From Sphingobium soli (GTDB lineage: Bacteria; Pseudomonadota; Alphaproteobacteria; Sphingomonadales; Sphingomonadaceae), in the NCBI RefSeq assembly GCF_020782245.1, contig NZ_JAJGNP010000008.1, positions 91,268-155,267 on the forward strand: 64,000 bases of DNA, written 5' to 3'. Below, in pieces: positions 39,437-47,890 of this stretch. Under the pieces are notes generated by a model. It saw only the letters and a list, made by a program, of their open reading frames with translations. It did not search any database and was not told the DNA's origin. The position numbers and the translations under genes were made by a program. Each line of letters opens with the position of its first letter. Position 1 is the stretch's first letter.

Positions 39437-39450
39437 CCGCCGGTGAACCT

Positions 39451-40764
39451 ATGGTCGTGGTTTCGGGTTTAGAGGGAATGCCCGGCCTTTCCTCCCCCGA
39501 ACCCTATATCCTGTGGCTTACCGGCGCGGGTATATTGATAACCCTCGTCGCATGGTTGCCGCTGGCCTTGAAGCGACTTCCGCTGTCGCTGCCCATCATC
39601 TGCATGGCCGCTGGCGCCGCAATATTCCTTATCCCCCCCATCACCTTCAGACCTTTGCCGACCATCCTGCCCGATGTCGCAGAGCGGCTGACCGAGTTCG
39701 TGGTCATCATTGCGTTGATGGGGGCTGGGCTGAAGCTGGACCGGCTTTTCAGCTGGCGGCGCTGGAACGTCACCTGGCGGCTATTGGGCATCACGATGCC
39801 GCTTTCGATCGCAGCGATCACGCTCATCGGCGTTTACGGGCTCGGCATGTCGCTGGCTATGGCCCTGCTGCTGGGCGCCTGCCTCGCACCGACCGATCCG
39901 GTATTGGCGGCCGACGTACAGGTTGGACCGCCCAAAAGCGGCGAAGAGGACGAGGTCCGCTTCGGTTTGACATCTGAAGCCGGGTTAAATGATGGCCTGG
40001 CCTTCCCTTTCGTCAATCTCGCCATTGCGCTGGCGGCCGTGGCCGCTGGTTCGGACGAGCCGTGGTTCCGCAACTGGCTGCTCCACGACGTCCTCTGGGA
40101 GATCGGCGTCGGATTGATCGCCGGTTGGATCATCGGCCGCCTGTTTGGCTGGCTGACATTCCATGTGCCCGCGAAAAATCGCTTGGCGCAAACCGGCGAC
40201 GGGCTGATCGCGCTAGCCGCGACGCTCATATCCTATGGTGCTGCCGAAATGGTGGACAGCTACGGATTTCTCGCCGTGTTTGTTACCGCCTTGACCCTGC
40301 GCCGTTCGCATCGGGACCATGATTTCCAGCGCGAGATGCATGCCCTGACCGAACAGGTGGAGCGGCTGGCGATGATGGTGGTGCTAATCCTCTTTGGCGG
40401 CGCGCTTGTCAGCGGGTTGCTGGAGTCGCTCCAATGGGTGGACCTGATGGCCGCGATCGCGATCATCCTTCTGGTGCGCCCCGCCGCGGGTCTTGTCGGT
40501 TTGATCGGCCTGCCGGCCGAAAGGAGCGAGAAGATGACGCTCGCCTTCTTCGGAATCAGGGGGGTAGGATCCTTCTATTATCTTGCTTATGCGATCAACG
40601 CGGGCGGCTTTGGATCGGGCGAGCGTCTATGGGCGATCGTCAGCCTGGTTGTCCTGCTTTCCATCCTGCTGCACGGCCTGAGCGTCACGCCGATCATGCG
40701 GGCCATGGATCGGCAGCAGGGCCGCGATCCGGACGGACCTTCTGCCTGCCCGGAAAGTGTCTAA
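39451..40764 (+). CDS. Na+/H+ (or K+/H+) antiporter, CPA1/NhaP type
   Basis: This 437-residue inner-membrane protein has about 12 membrane segments and CPA1 signatures: ACLAPTDPVLAADVQVG and the paired ND motif in SEAGLNDGLAFPFV, plus a conserved GIRGVGSFYYL segment near the C-terminus. Such proteins exchange cytoplasmic Na+ or K+ for protons for pH and salt control. The ATG at 39478 is an alternative start, though its purine run sits too close. It starts 14 bases after the hybrid kinase stop and may be co-transcribed with it. Confidence 0.9.
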   Translation: MVVVSGLEGMPGLSSPEPYILWLTGAGILITLVAWLPLALKRLPLSLPIICMAAGAAIFLIPPITFRPLPTILPDVAERLTEFVVIIALMGAGLKLDRLFSWRRWNVTWRLLGITMPLSIAAITLIGVYGLGMSLAMALLLGACLAPTDPVLAADVQVGPPKSGEEDEVRFGLTSEAGLNDGLAFPFVNLAIALAAVAAGSDEPWFRNWLLHDVLWEIGVGLIAGWIIGRLFGWLTFHVPAKNRLAQTGDGLIALAATLISYGAAEMVDSYGFLAVFVTALTLRRSHRDHDFQREMHALTEQVERLAMMVVLILFGGALVSGLLESLQWVDLMAAIAIILLVRPAAGLVGLIGLPAERSEKMTLAFFGIRGVGSFYYLAYAINAGGFGSGERLWAIVSLVVLLSILLHGLSVTPIMRAMDRQQGRDPDGPSACPESV

Positions 40765-40791
40765 CCTAAGTTTGATAGCGCATATCTGTCC

Positions 40792-40817
40792 GGAACGCGG
40801 CTTTCAGGCTGGGTGTT
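40792..40817 (+). promoter_or_regulatory. Candidate EcfG (general stress) promoter before the amidinohydrolase gene
   Basis: GGAAC is followed after 17 bases by TGTT, close to the sphingomonad general-stress consensus. It lies 21 bp upstream of the start codon at 40839, with AGGAGA in between. The -10 box differs from CGTT by one base. Confidence 0.42.
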
Positions 40818-40838
40818 TACGACATTCAGGAGATCAGC

Positions 40839-41750
40839 ATGAAACTGGATTTCGACCCATTCCTGGGAGCGACCGCCGCCCCATTTGCCATGACGCGAAC
40901 GCCCTATTCGATCCGGGGCGAAACCGATCGCCTGACCGACGTGCTGATGTGCCCGCCTCATTTCCTGGCGCCTGTTCCCTGCTGCGCGGTGACGCGTCAC
41001 AATATTGCGCAAGGGTTCGTTGCCAGTATCGACGAGGCGCAACGTCGGCATGCCGAACTTGTCCGCCTGCTCGAGACTTCCGGCGTACGGTGTCATATGC
41101 TGACGGCCGATCCGGCCCTCCCGGATATGTGCTTTACACGCGATGTCGGCGTATCCACGCCCTGGGGTATGGTGGCGCTCAATCCGGCCATCCCTCACCG
41201 CCAGCCTGAAATCGACCGGTTGATTCAGTTTCTTGGCGCCTCTGACACGCCGGTGCGAAGCGTTCGAGCAGGCACGATCGAAGGCGGCGACATTTGCGTC
41301 GCCCGCGACGGTCTCCTGCTGATCGGCATGTCAGGTGAACGCAGCACGGCTGCGGGGATCGATGATTTTTCCGCCCCATTTCGGGCTGCGGGCTGGGACG
41401 TGCTCATTTGCCCCTTTCATGCCGACAATCTGCACCTCGACACCATATTCTGCATGGTCGACCAGAAAGAAGCGATTGCCTGCATCGACCTTTTGGACCC
41501 TGACTTTCTGGCCGCCGTAGAGGCACGGGGCATTTCCATCATATCTTTGCCAGACAGCGTGGCATCGACGCTGGACTGCAATATTCTTTCGCTGGGCGAC
41601 AGACGCATTGTTGCGCGCATGGATGGTGTGGTCGCGCCCATCTTGCGCGGCGCTGGCTATGAGGTGTCCGAAGTCGATATTTCGCAGTTCGCAGCCTGCG
41701 GCGGCGGCATCCATTGTCTTACGCAGCCGCTGCGCCGGGTGACGCAATGA
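40839..41750 (+). CDS. Amidinotransferase-fold hydrolase (dimethylarginine/arginine deiminase-like)
   Basis: This 303-residue enzyme has the pentein fold of dimethylarginine dimethylaminohydrolase and arginine deiminase. Key residues visible are the MCFTRD substrate loop, GTIEGGDI, H199 in NLHLDTIF, and C293 in GGIHCLTQPL, which forms the covalent thiouronium intermediate. It would hydrolyse a guanidine compound to an ureido product plus amine. Exact substrate (methylated arginine, arginine, or another guanidine) is open; the length fits the DDAH-like group rather than 400-residue arginine deiminases. AGGAGA precedes the ATG. Confidence 0.85.
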   Translation: MKLDFDPFLGATAAPFAMTRTPYSIRGETDRLTDVLMCPPHFLAPVPCCAVTRHNIAQGFVASIDEAQRRHAELVRLLETSGVRCHMLTADPALPDMCFTRDVGVSTPWGMVALNPAIPHRQPEIDRLIQFLGASDTPVRSVRAGTIEGGDICVARDGLLLIGMSGERSTAAGIDDFSAPFRAAGWDVLICPFHADNLHLDTIFCMVDQKEAIACIDLLDPDFLAAVEARGISIISLPDSVASTLDCNILSLGDRRIVARMDGVVAPILRGAGYEVSEVDISQFAACGGGIHCLTQPLRRVTQ

Positions 41751-41755
41751 CAGCG

Positions 41756-41780
41756 GGAACGTTCGGGCTGAAGCCACGTT
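41756..41780 (+). promoter_or_regulatory. Perfect EcfG general-stress promoter before DUF3072
   Basis: GGAAC and CGTT are spaced by exactly 16 bases, the consensus of the alphaproteobacterial general-stress sigma factor EcfG. The element lies 36 bp before the GTG start of the DUF3072 gene. Confidence 0.75.
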
Positions 41781-41816
41781 TCCCTAGAACAAAATAGGAA
41801 CGATGGAGCCGTAGCC

Positions 41817-42044
41817 GTGACCCAACCTTTCGATAATCCGAAACTCGACGAACATCCCGGCTCGAATGCCGAAAAGGATCCCGATGCCTGGGTATCGGGC
41901 GATGACCCCATGACCGGCGCACAGGCGTCCTATCTGACGACCCTGTGCGAAGAGGCGGGGGTCGAGCCGCCTGCCGCCACGCTCAGCAAGGCGGACGCCT
42001 CGAAACGGATCGACGCGTTGAAGGCGCAACTCGGCCGAGACTGA
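41817..42044 (+). CDS. DUF3072 small protein, probable general-stress protein
   Basis: This 75-residue protein (DPDAWVSGDDPMTGAQASYLTTLCEEAG ... LSKADASKRIDALKAQ) matches DUF3072. It has no signal or membrane segment; the MTGAQASYLTTL and LSKADASKRI segments resemble a small helical DNA- or protein-binding fold seen in the family. The GTG start has GGAG at a good distance and is placed 36 bp after a perfect EcfG promoter, so induction by general stress is likely. Confidence 0.85.
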   Translation: MTQPFDNPKLDEHPGSNAEKDPDAWVSGDDPMTGAQASYLTTLCEEAGVEPPAATLSKADASKRIDALKAQLGRD

Positions 42045-42273
42045 GGGATCTTCATATCAGGAACCGACTATCATTTTGCAGCATCGCAGCGGGACGGCCC
42101 TGAGGTGTCCGATGCTTGGGGCTCCTTCCCGCACATTGCGCGATGCTGCCTCTATGCCTAGGGTCGGCGAATGATCTCTTTCTGTTTGGTCGGGCACATG
42201 GGGACGGTGACGGCCGCCTCTGCCTCAATTACACTGGCAGGTCTTGTTGAACTGAACCCAAAGGGGCGCTGGT
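42045..42273. other. 229-bp gap before the fructokinase gene
   Basis: No gene, promoter or clear hairpin is recognised here. It is mentioned because the base composition stays coding-like and stop codons break all frames. Confidence 0.5.
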
Positions 42274-43197
42274 TTGACTAAGTGCGCCGCGCCGCCTTTT
42301 GCCACGCGACGATATGCCGGGATCGAGCTTGGCGGCACCAAATGCATCTGCACCCTCGCGTCGGGACCAGACGACATATTGGACCAACGCACGATCCCCA
42401 CCCGGCGGCCTGAAGACACGTTGTCGGCGATAGTAGCTGTCCTGCAAGAATGGCATGATGGCAGAGGATTTGACGCGCTGGGGATCGGGGCATTCGGTCC
42501 GATCGATATCGACCCTGGTTCGCTCAGCTACGGACATGTTCTGGCGACACCGAAACCGGGATGGCCAGGCACTGACCTTATTGAGGCGCTGGCGAGGCCC
42601 TTCAACATCCCCTGCGCCTTCGATACCGATGTCAACGGCGCGGCCATGGCTGAAATTCACTGGGGCAGCGGGCAGGGCTTGCGGGACTTTGCCTATGTCA
42701 CGGTAGGGACGGGTATCGGCGTTGGCTTGGTCGTTCATGGTTTCCCTACGCGCGGCATAGGTCATAGCGAAGCGGGTCATATTCGCGTTCCGCCTATGGC
42801 CGGCGACGACTTTTCCAGTCTTTGTCCTTATCATGACGATTGCGTCGAAGGGCTCGCCTCTGGTCCCGCCGTCATCGCCCGGCTCCAAGGTCGCTCCCCT
42901 GAAAATATTGCGCGCGACGATCCTGTGTGGAATCCTATTGTCGACAGTCTGGCCAAAATGGTTCATGCCCTTGTCTGCACCGCAGGACCTGTGCGCATCG
43001 CCATGGGGGGCGGGGTGCTGGCGCACCAGCCCCATCTGCTTGAAAGGATCGAGGGGGCGCTGCGCGACAGCCTGAATGGCTATATGGCTCTTCCGATGGA
43101 CCAGCCCTATATCGTCGCACCGGCACTGGGAAACCAGGCGGGACCATTGGGGACCATCGCCCTGGCCATAGCGGCGCAGGAAAAGGCTTTCATGTGA
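42274..43197 (+). CDS. ROK-family fructokinase
   Basis: This 307-residue sugar kinase has the N-terminal phosphate loop IELGGTKC, the ROK segment TDVNGAAMAE, GTGIGVGLVV, the zinc motif GHSEAGHIRV with C-P-Y-H-D-D-C, and MGGGVL near the C-terminus. It probably phosphorylates fructose to fructose 6-phosphate, feeding the coupled isomerase. TTG is used as start with AAAGGGG upstream, since no in-frame ATG precedes the phosphate loop. It overlaps the next gene by GTGA. Glucokinase or N-acyl-sugar kinase activity cannot be excluded. Confidence 0.87.
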   Translation: MTKCAAPPFATRRYAGIELGGTKCICTLASGPDDILDQRTIPTRRPEDTLSAIVAVLQEWHDGRGFDALGIGAFGPIDIDPGSLSYGHVLATPKPGWPGTDLIEALARPFNIPCAFDTDVNGAAMAEIHWGSGQGLRDFAYVTVGTGIGVGLVVHGFPTRGIGHSEAGHIRVPPMAGDDFSSLCPYHDDCVEGLASGPAVIARLQGRSPENIARDDPVWNPIVDSLAKMVHALVCTAGPVRIAMGGGVLAHQPHLLERIEGALRDSLNGYMALPMDQPYIVAPALGNQAGPLGTIALAIAAQEKAFM

Positions 43198-44000
43198 CAT
43201 CCCATCGACTGACCCCTCATATCGTCGAGAAGCCTTGGGGCCGGAAGGATATTCCCGCGCTCTATGAAGCGGCTGCCGGCCAGCGCATTGGCGAGGTCTG
43301 GTTTATCGGCCCGGAGGATCGCGACCAGCCCCTGCTGGTCAAATATCTGTTCACCAGCGAACGGCTGTCGATCCAGGTTCATCCCGATGATGATCAAGCC
43401 CGCGCCCGAAAGCTGAGCAGCGGAAAATCCGAATGCTGGTACGTGCTCGAAACGCAAGGGGACGCCCGGCTGGGAATAGGCCTGGTTCGTCCTGTCAGCC
43501 ATGATGTTTTGCGGTCCGCGGCTCTGGATGGATCGATCGAGGATCTGATTGATTGGAAGCCGGTGAGGCCCGGCAGTTTCTACTATATCCCGGCTGGCAC
43601 CATCCATGCGATCGGCAGCGGCATTACCCTTGTTGAAATTCAGCAGAATAGCGACGTCACCTACCGCCTATATGATTATGGCCGGCCAAGGGCACTGCAT
43701 CTGGATGACGGAATTTCGGTGAGCCGGCCGGAACCCTATGCCCTGAATGAGCAGCATGTCGCGCCAACGGCGGACCTCGTCCTCCTCGACCGTTTCGTCG
43801 CCCCCTTCGCTGTAGAGAGCAGGATTGGCAAGGCGGGCGATACCCTCCAGTTCGAGCAGGCCGAAACCTGGTTTACGCCGATTTCCGGATTTGGTTCAAT
43901 CGATGGCCGGCCATGGCGCGCCGGCGAGTGTTGGTTGATCGATGGCCCTGCGCAGGTCAGGCTTGATACGGATATGCACGCCTTGATCGCTAGACTCTGA
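43194..44000 (+). CDS. manA: Class I mannose-6-phosphate isomerase
   Basis: This 268-residue zinc enzyme interconverts mannose 6-phosphate and fructose 6-phosphate. The type I cupin motifs are present: EKPWGRKD, the metal ligands in IQVHPDDDQA, and GTIHAIG with the second histidine. It is shorter than the E. coli enzyme (about 390) but normal for the compact alphaproteobacterial form. The GTG start overlaps the kinase stop, so the two form an operon linking fructose and mannose to central metabolism. A hairpin follows the stop at 59 bp. Confidence 0.88.
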   Translation: MTSHRLTPHIVEKPWGRKDIPALYEAAAGQRIGEVWFIGPEDRDQPLLVKYLFTSERLSIQVHPDDDQARARKLSSGKSECWYVLETQGDARLGIGLVRPVSHDVLRSAALDGSIEDLIDWKPVRPGSFYYIPAGTIHAIGSGITLVEIQQNSDVTYRLYDYGRPRALHLDDGISVSRPEPYALNEQHVAPTADLVLLDRFVAPFAVESRIGKAGDTLQFEQAETWFTPISGFGSIDGRPWRAGECWLIDGPAQVRLDTDMHALIARL

Positions 44001-44058
44001 TGCTGAGTTTCAGCGGCAGCATGATGACGTCGCTTTCATAGACGAACAGCCACTCTGC

Positions 44059-44080
44059 TTATCCCGCGCGATCGGGATAA
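44059..44080 (+). terminator. Hairpin downstream of manA
   Basis: TTATCCCG and CGGGATAA form an 8-bp perfect stem with a 6-nt loop, 58 bp after the manA stop. There is no strong T-run after it. Confidence 0.4.
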
Positions 44081-44154
44081 TCCTCCGGTTTGACCTTGCT
44101 GACCATCGGACGATGCTCGACCTTTTCAGGCGGGTGGCCACCCGATGTCCGGGT

Positions 44155-44205
44155 GTCGGCCCTCTCACGGCTGAAACACGGGTTCGATTCCCGTAGGGGT
44201 CACCA
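44155..44205 (+). pseudogene. 3' half of a tRNA-Glu(CTC) gene, probable attachment site
   Basis: From the anticodon arm onward this is tRNA: anticodon stem CGGCC/GGCTG with loop CTCTCAC (anticodon CTC), a 4-nt variable loop, T stem ACGGG/CCCGT with TTCGATT loop, acceptor AGGGGTC, discriminator A and encoded CCA. Upstream of the anticodon arm the D arm and a proper acceptor partner are absent. Such 3' tRNA fragments are left at one end of integrative elements that recombine into a tRNA gene; conjugation genes begin 430 bp to the right. Confidence 0.68.
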
Positions 44206-44632
44206 GCAAAATCAATGACTTAGTAGATATTTTTTGCGCCAAGTGGTGGATTTGGTCCACACATCGTCCATGAATTTACCCGGACGTCGCTGGACGGCAG
44301 TGATCGATTTTTACGATTATTCGAGAACATTCTGATTGTTCAACAAGCCTTTCGGCGCGGAACAAATCCACAGAGAGAATCGATGTAGATCCCACCACTG
44401 ACAAGCCGTTCCTATTTCTCGGGCCAGCCGCTCAGGATCGGCAGATCGTCTCATCTGCGGTCAGTCTGTGATGATCATGAGCATGGTCCTTGATTTTGCG
44501 CCCGAAATACTCGCAGAACTCCAAAAAAGAGCGATGCCAAGGTGGTGCCCAAGCACGCCGAAGCTCAGCTATACCTCCGCTCAATCCCACAACGCCACTA
44601 AAACGGATGTCGCCCGGTGCGCCGGACGCGCT
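44206..44632. other. 427-bp AT-richer spacer at the edge of the mobile region
   Basis: No gene is recognised. The sequence is noticeably richer in A and T than the chromosome to the left, and no integrase gene is found. It fits a decayed end of an integrative element next to its attachment site. Confidence 0.5.
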
Positions 44633-44896
44633 TTATGCGTCAGGATTCTTGATGTTTCGGTGCTTCTCTAAGAACCGTCCAAGACCGTCTACCGGGAGTA
44701 ACGTAGCGCGCCCGATTTTAACGATCTCGATCTCTCCCGACTGAATAAATTCATAAAGTTTCGACCGGCTGATCCCGAGCATGGCAACGGCCTGTGGAAC
44801 TCGTACAGCGAGTGGCGACGTCACGACTATATCGGTCGAGGCATAGACCGAATCTTCCGATTTCACTTTGCGGATCATGACTATCGTAGCTCCCAT
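44633..44896 (-). CDS. Excisionase-like helix-turn-helix protein
   Basis: This 87-residue DNA-binding protein (82 if it starts at the internal ATG at 44878) has a MerR/AlpA-type excisionase fold: VPQAVAMLGISRSKLYEFIQSGEIEIVKIGRATLLPVDGLGRFLE. In integrative elements such proteins direct excision or control the transfer genes. It is the last gene of the minus-strand run and starts inside the end of the DUF736 gene. The matching integrase is not in the window. Confidence 0.8.
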   Translation of the reverse strand: MGATIVMIRKVKSEDSVYASTDIVVTSPLAVRVPQAVAMLGISRSKLYEFIQSGEIEIVKIGRATLLPVDGLGRFLEKHRNIKNPDA

Positions 44897-45195
44897 GTGA
44901 GATGAGCTGTCCCCTTCTCCTCATCCGCAAACAGTACTCCATTGATCGGGCATAGCGGATCATCGATCCTGACCCGCCAATAACCACGCGGGGGATCGCT
45001 GCGTGATGTTCGTTCCCATGCATCGCCGATCTGCTGCCAGCCCAGCATCACCCGGAAGGCGGGTGCTCTGTCGTTCACCCGGTCGTCATTGGGCACCAAG
45101 CGGATATGGCGCTGGAGGGAGAGCGTAGTGATTTCGCCTTCCCATCCGCCCTGCTTCGACCGTTTGAACCGACCGATCACGCGACGGCGCATCAT
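44881..45195 (-). CDS. DUF736 family protein of a conjugative element
   Basis: This 104-residue protein belongs to DUF736, by its IGRFKRSKQGGWEGEITTLSL start, the WERTSR-DPPRGYWRVRIDDPL centre and the HLTWELR end. The family is small, cytoplasmic and nearly confined to integrative conjugative elements and plasmids of alphaproteobacteria; its role in transfer is unknown. It overlaps the DUF2274 gene by ATGA. A second, truncated DUF736 copy lies on the other side of the IS at 49170-49419. Confidence 0.85.
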   Translation of the reverse strand: MMRRRVIGRFKRSKQGGWEGEITTLSLQRHIRLVPNDDRVNDRAPAFRVMLGWQQIGDAWERTSRSDPPRGYWRVRIDDPLCPINGVLFADEEKGTAHLTWELR

Positions 45196-45413
45196 GGCGT
45201 CGCCTCCGCTTCCTTACGCGCTTTGGCAAAAGCCCGGTCGCTGGCGATAAAAGCATCGAGCATGGCCGGAATAAGATCTGCCACCTCTGCCTTGTCGGCA
45301 TAAGCGCTGTTGTATAGCGCAGCATAATCGGCAAGCGCATGAGCAAGGTCGGGCGTGACCGTGATCCCGATCTTGACCGGGGTGCGGTCGGGGAGCTTTG
45401 CGAGTTTCAGCAT
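45192..45413 (-). CDS. DUF2274 protein, conjugation-operon partner
   Basis: This 73-residue protein (MLKLAKLPDRTPVKIGITVTPDLAHALADYAALYN) matches DUF2274, the small gene that regularly follows trbI in trb operons of integrative elements. The middle IGITVTPDLAHAL stretch suggests a ribbon-helix-helix fold, so it may be an operon regulator; that is inferred. It starts 12 bases after trbI and overlaps the DUF736 gene. Confidence 0.84.
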   Translation of the reverse strand: MLKLAKLPDRTPVKIGITVTPDLAHALADYAALYNSAYADKAEVADLIPAMLDAFIASDRAFAKARKEAEATP

Positions 45414-45425
45414 AGGATACTCCTG

Positions 45426-46739
45426 TCAGCGCCCGCCCCACGCCCGAAGGACCAAATCCTTGTGAACAATCACACGAAGCGGCCATCCGGGGCGGACGGT
45501 TATGGTGGGCTGGATGTTGAGATTTTTGGTGACGATCTGCTGGCCTGCCTGATTGGCGGACTGCTGGGTGGACTGGCGAATGGCCCGCACAAGGTCGCTC
45601 TCGTCGTCCCCGATGGAAATCTCGGTGCCAACGCCCAGCAGGGTCGAGAGCGCGACCCCCTTGAGCAGGCGCCAGCTATGGTAGTCCACCTTGTCCGACA
45701 GACCGGCATAGCCCGCCGCATCGGTCGCGGGCAGATTGTCGATCTGGATGGAACTGCCGTCGGGCAGGATGATCCGCTGCCAGACCAGCAGCGCACGGCT
45801 CTGCCCGAACGCCACAACGCTGTCATAGCTGCCGATCAGGCGCGAGCCCTGCGGGATCAGCAGCGTCCGGCCCGTCACGGTGTCGAACACATTCTCCGTC
45901 ACCTGCGCCACGACCATGCCGGGAAGGTCGGAGTTGAGGCCAGTGAGCAGGCTTGCCGCGATCACGCTGCCTGCCATCACCTGATATGGCGAAGCAGGGG
46001 TCTGGAGCGCATGGGCATTGTAGATGCCGCCCGATGCCGATTGCCCGACAAAATCCAGCTTGCGCTGCTGGTTGTTCTGATCGCGCTCCGGGTCCAGCGC
46101 GAGCCGACCTGTTTGAGCTGGTTCGCCTGTCGCCGGGATCGCGCTCGCAACTTTCGCTTCCGCTGGGGCGGAGACCGCTGCCGCCGCGCGGCCCGACGAC
46201 TGCACCATGACTCCGGCTTCGCGTGCCTGAGCCGCCTGCGCTGCGATACGCTGGCGTTCGGCTTCGGCAGCCTGCTCCTGCGGCGTCATGGCGGGCGGCA
46301 TTGCGCTGTCGCCGGTCATGTCGCCGCCAGCCTCAAGCTGGCGTTGGCGATCGAGAATGGGTCGCCCGAGATCGCCGGGGAGCGGAGCGCCCAGGATCGG
46401 CGTTCCGGGCGCGACCTCCCCATAATTGCCGGGAAGGTTGGCAACCGCATCGGCGGGCGTCTTGCGGTCGCTGACCGCGCGTTCGTCGGCCGCGCTGACG
46501 ATGTGGAGCGTCTTCGGCCCCAGCGCCATCCAGGCGACGCTGGCGATGGCGAGCGAGCTGGCGGCCGCGCCGCCGATGATGACGCCGCGCCGGAAGCGGA
46601 CGACACCGCGCGGGGCCGCACGCAGCACAAGGGTTTCTGGTGGAGCCTTGGACGGCGGGGCAGATTCCGGAGACGGCGCTGCGGGTCCTGTGGGTTCCGG
46701 CGCGTCCGGATCGACGGGCGGGATCGGGGTGGCGCTCAT
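45426..46739 (-). CDS. trbI: Conjugal transfer protein TrbI (VirB10-like)
   Basis: This 437-residue protein is the VirB10-type bridge of the mating-pair-formation channel. A short proline-rich cytoplasmic tail, one TM segment (about residues 55-78), a proline- and glutamine-rich periplasmic linker, and the conserved C-terminal TrbI domain (about 215-425, containing VTENVFDTVTGRTLLIPQGSRLIGSYD) are in the usual order. The start overlaps trbG by ATGA. With trbG and the trbF tail it forms the 3' end of a trb operon whose 5' part is missing. Confidence 0.93.
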   Translation of the reverse strand: MSATPIPPVDPDAPEPTGPAAPSPESAPPSKAPPETLVLRAAPRGVVRFRRGVIIGGAAASSLAIASVAWMALGPKTLHIVSAADERAVSDRKTPADAVANLPGNYGEVAPGTPILGAPLPGDLGRPILDRQRQLEAGGDMTGDSAMPPAMTPQEQAAEAERQRIAAQAAQAREAGVMVQSSGRAAAAVSAPAEAKVASAIPATGEPAQTGRLALDPERDQNNQQRKLDFVGQSASGGIYNAHALQTPASPYQVMAGSVIAASLLTGLNSDLPGMVVAQVTENVFDTVTGRTLLIPQGSRLIGSYDSVVAFGQSRALLVWQRIILPDGSSIQIDNLPATDAAGYAGLSDKVDYHSWRLLKGVALSTLLGVGTEISIGDDESDLVRAIRQSTQQSANQAGQQIVTKNLNIQPTITVRPGWPLRVIVHKDLVLRAWGGR

Positions 46740-47716
46740 TTGCGCGTCCTCCCGTCCGTGCGGGCGAGCCGCACGACCTGCTGCGGCCTCTCGCCAAGGC
46801 GAAGCTCCGCCGCCGCGAACAGGCGATCAACAATGTAGTGGTTGCCGCTGACGCGGTAGTTGACCAGTTGCGTGTCACCCAGCGGCCCGACGACGAACAA
46901 TGGCGGCGCCTCGCCCTGATCGAGCCGGCCGGGAAACTCGATATAGACCTTCGTGCCATCGTCCCATGCACGGACCGGCCGCCACGGAGGGCTGTCGCCG
47001 CTGATCTCATAGCGGGACCGCAGATTGGTGAGCGCGACATTCTCCGCCACCGGCCTTACCTGCTCGGCGCGGGCATTCTGGCCGCGCAAGGCCACCAGCC
47101 GGTCCTGCGGATAGGTCCAGCTTATCGCCGCCATCGCGGTCGCGTCGGTGCTTTCGAGCGCCAAGTGATAGGCGCGACGGTCGGTCGTGATGACCATGTT
47201 CGTGACAAGGCCGGGGGCGAAGGGCTTCACCAGGACATGCACGCGCGCCGCATCGCCCGCGCCGCTCGTAGTATCGCCGATGATCCAGCGGACCGTATCA
47301 CCGGCCGACACCGCGACCAGCTTCTCACCGGCCTGCAAGGCGATGTCGCTGACCCGTTCGGGCGCGGTATACAGACGATAGAGCGCCCCTTCCGTCCACG
47401 GATAGACTTGCACCGCGTTGATGTAGCCCGTGCTCGACGGCTCGCGCGTCGCGGCCCGGTTCGCGGCCTCGATCCGCGCGGTGGGCGCGCGAGTCTCGCT
47501 TTTCACCGATGGCGGGGGCTGAAGCTGGCCGGGAAGCGGCAGCGGCACCGGCTGTTCGACGATCTCGACCGGACGGGGCGGCTCGGCCTCTTGTCTGGCG
47601 GGCCGGAACTCGGCAGCGTCATAGCTGATTGCGGGCGGCGGCGTCTTACCCGCGCAGGCGGCAAGCGCCAGCGTCGAGGCGCACAGAATGGCGATCTCAG
47701 TTTTTGGCCGGGTCAT
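46736..47716 (-). CDS. trbG: Conjugal transfer protein TrbG (VirB9-like), lipoprotein signal
   Basis: This 326-residue protein is the VirB9-type component of the outer-membrane complex in type IV conjugation systems. A signal peptide with lipobox LAAC (Cys near residue 21) precedes a proline-rich region and the CagX/VirB9 domain (about 95-320), including VYPWTEGALYRLYTAPERVSDIALQ and the C-terminal VNYRVSGNHYIVDRLF segment. It overlaps trbI and is itself overlapped by the truncated trbF end. Confidence 0.92.
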   Translation of the reverse strand: MTRPKTEIAILCASTLALAACAGKTPPPAISYDAAEFRPARQEAEPPRPVEIVEQPVPLPLPGQLQPPPSVKSETRAPTARIEAANRAATREPSSTGYINAVQVYPWTEGALYRLYTAPERVSDIALQAGEKLVAVSAGDTVRWIIGDTTSGAGDAARVHVLVKPFAPGLVTNMVITTDRRAYHLALESTDATAMAAISWTYPQDRLVALRGQNARAEQVRPVAENVALTNLRSRYEISGDSPPWRPVRAWDDGTKVYIEFPGRLDQGEAPPLFVVGPLGDTQLVNYRVSGNHYIVDRLFAAAELRLGERPQQVVRLARTDGRTRK

Positions 47717-47856
47717 TGTCCGGTTACTCCTTCATGGGTGGGACTGGCGGGCGCGGCCGGGAGCGGCGCAGCGTCCGGTATGGCCGGCGCGGCCGGCACC
47801 GGCTGCGGGGGCGGTGCCGGCGGAATCTCCGCCTTTGGTCGCTGCCCTTGCTGATC
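47713..47856 (-). pseudogene. trbF: C-terminal 47 codons of trbF, cut by the IS
   Basis: An open frame ending in TGA overlaps the trbG ATG and encodes a proline- and alanine-rich tail, as found at the end of TrbF (VirB8-like). The frame stops being trbF exactly at the IS terminal repeat at 47857. The gene order trbF-trbG-trbI is canonical. The remaining trb genes are not present on the other side of the IS within the window. Confidence 0.72.
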
Positions 47857-47890
47857 TGATCTGCCCCCACCGAGTGGACCGATTGGTTTG

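Noticed and set aside
44109..44205. A complete tRNA-Glu with acceptor GACCTTT
   Set aside because: GACCTTT at 44119 can pair with AGGGGTC using two G-U pairs, but the 31 nt between it and the anticodon stem form a GGGTGGCCACCC hairpin instead of a D arm with its conserved bases, and the spacing is too long.
44468..44671. 67-codon plus-strand frame near the island edge
   Set aside because: It overlaps the excisionase gene, has unusual composition and no similarity.
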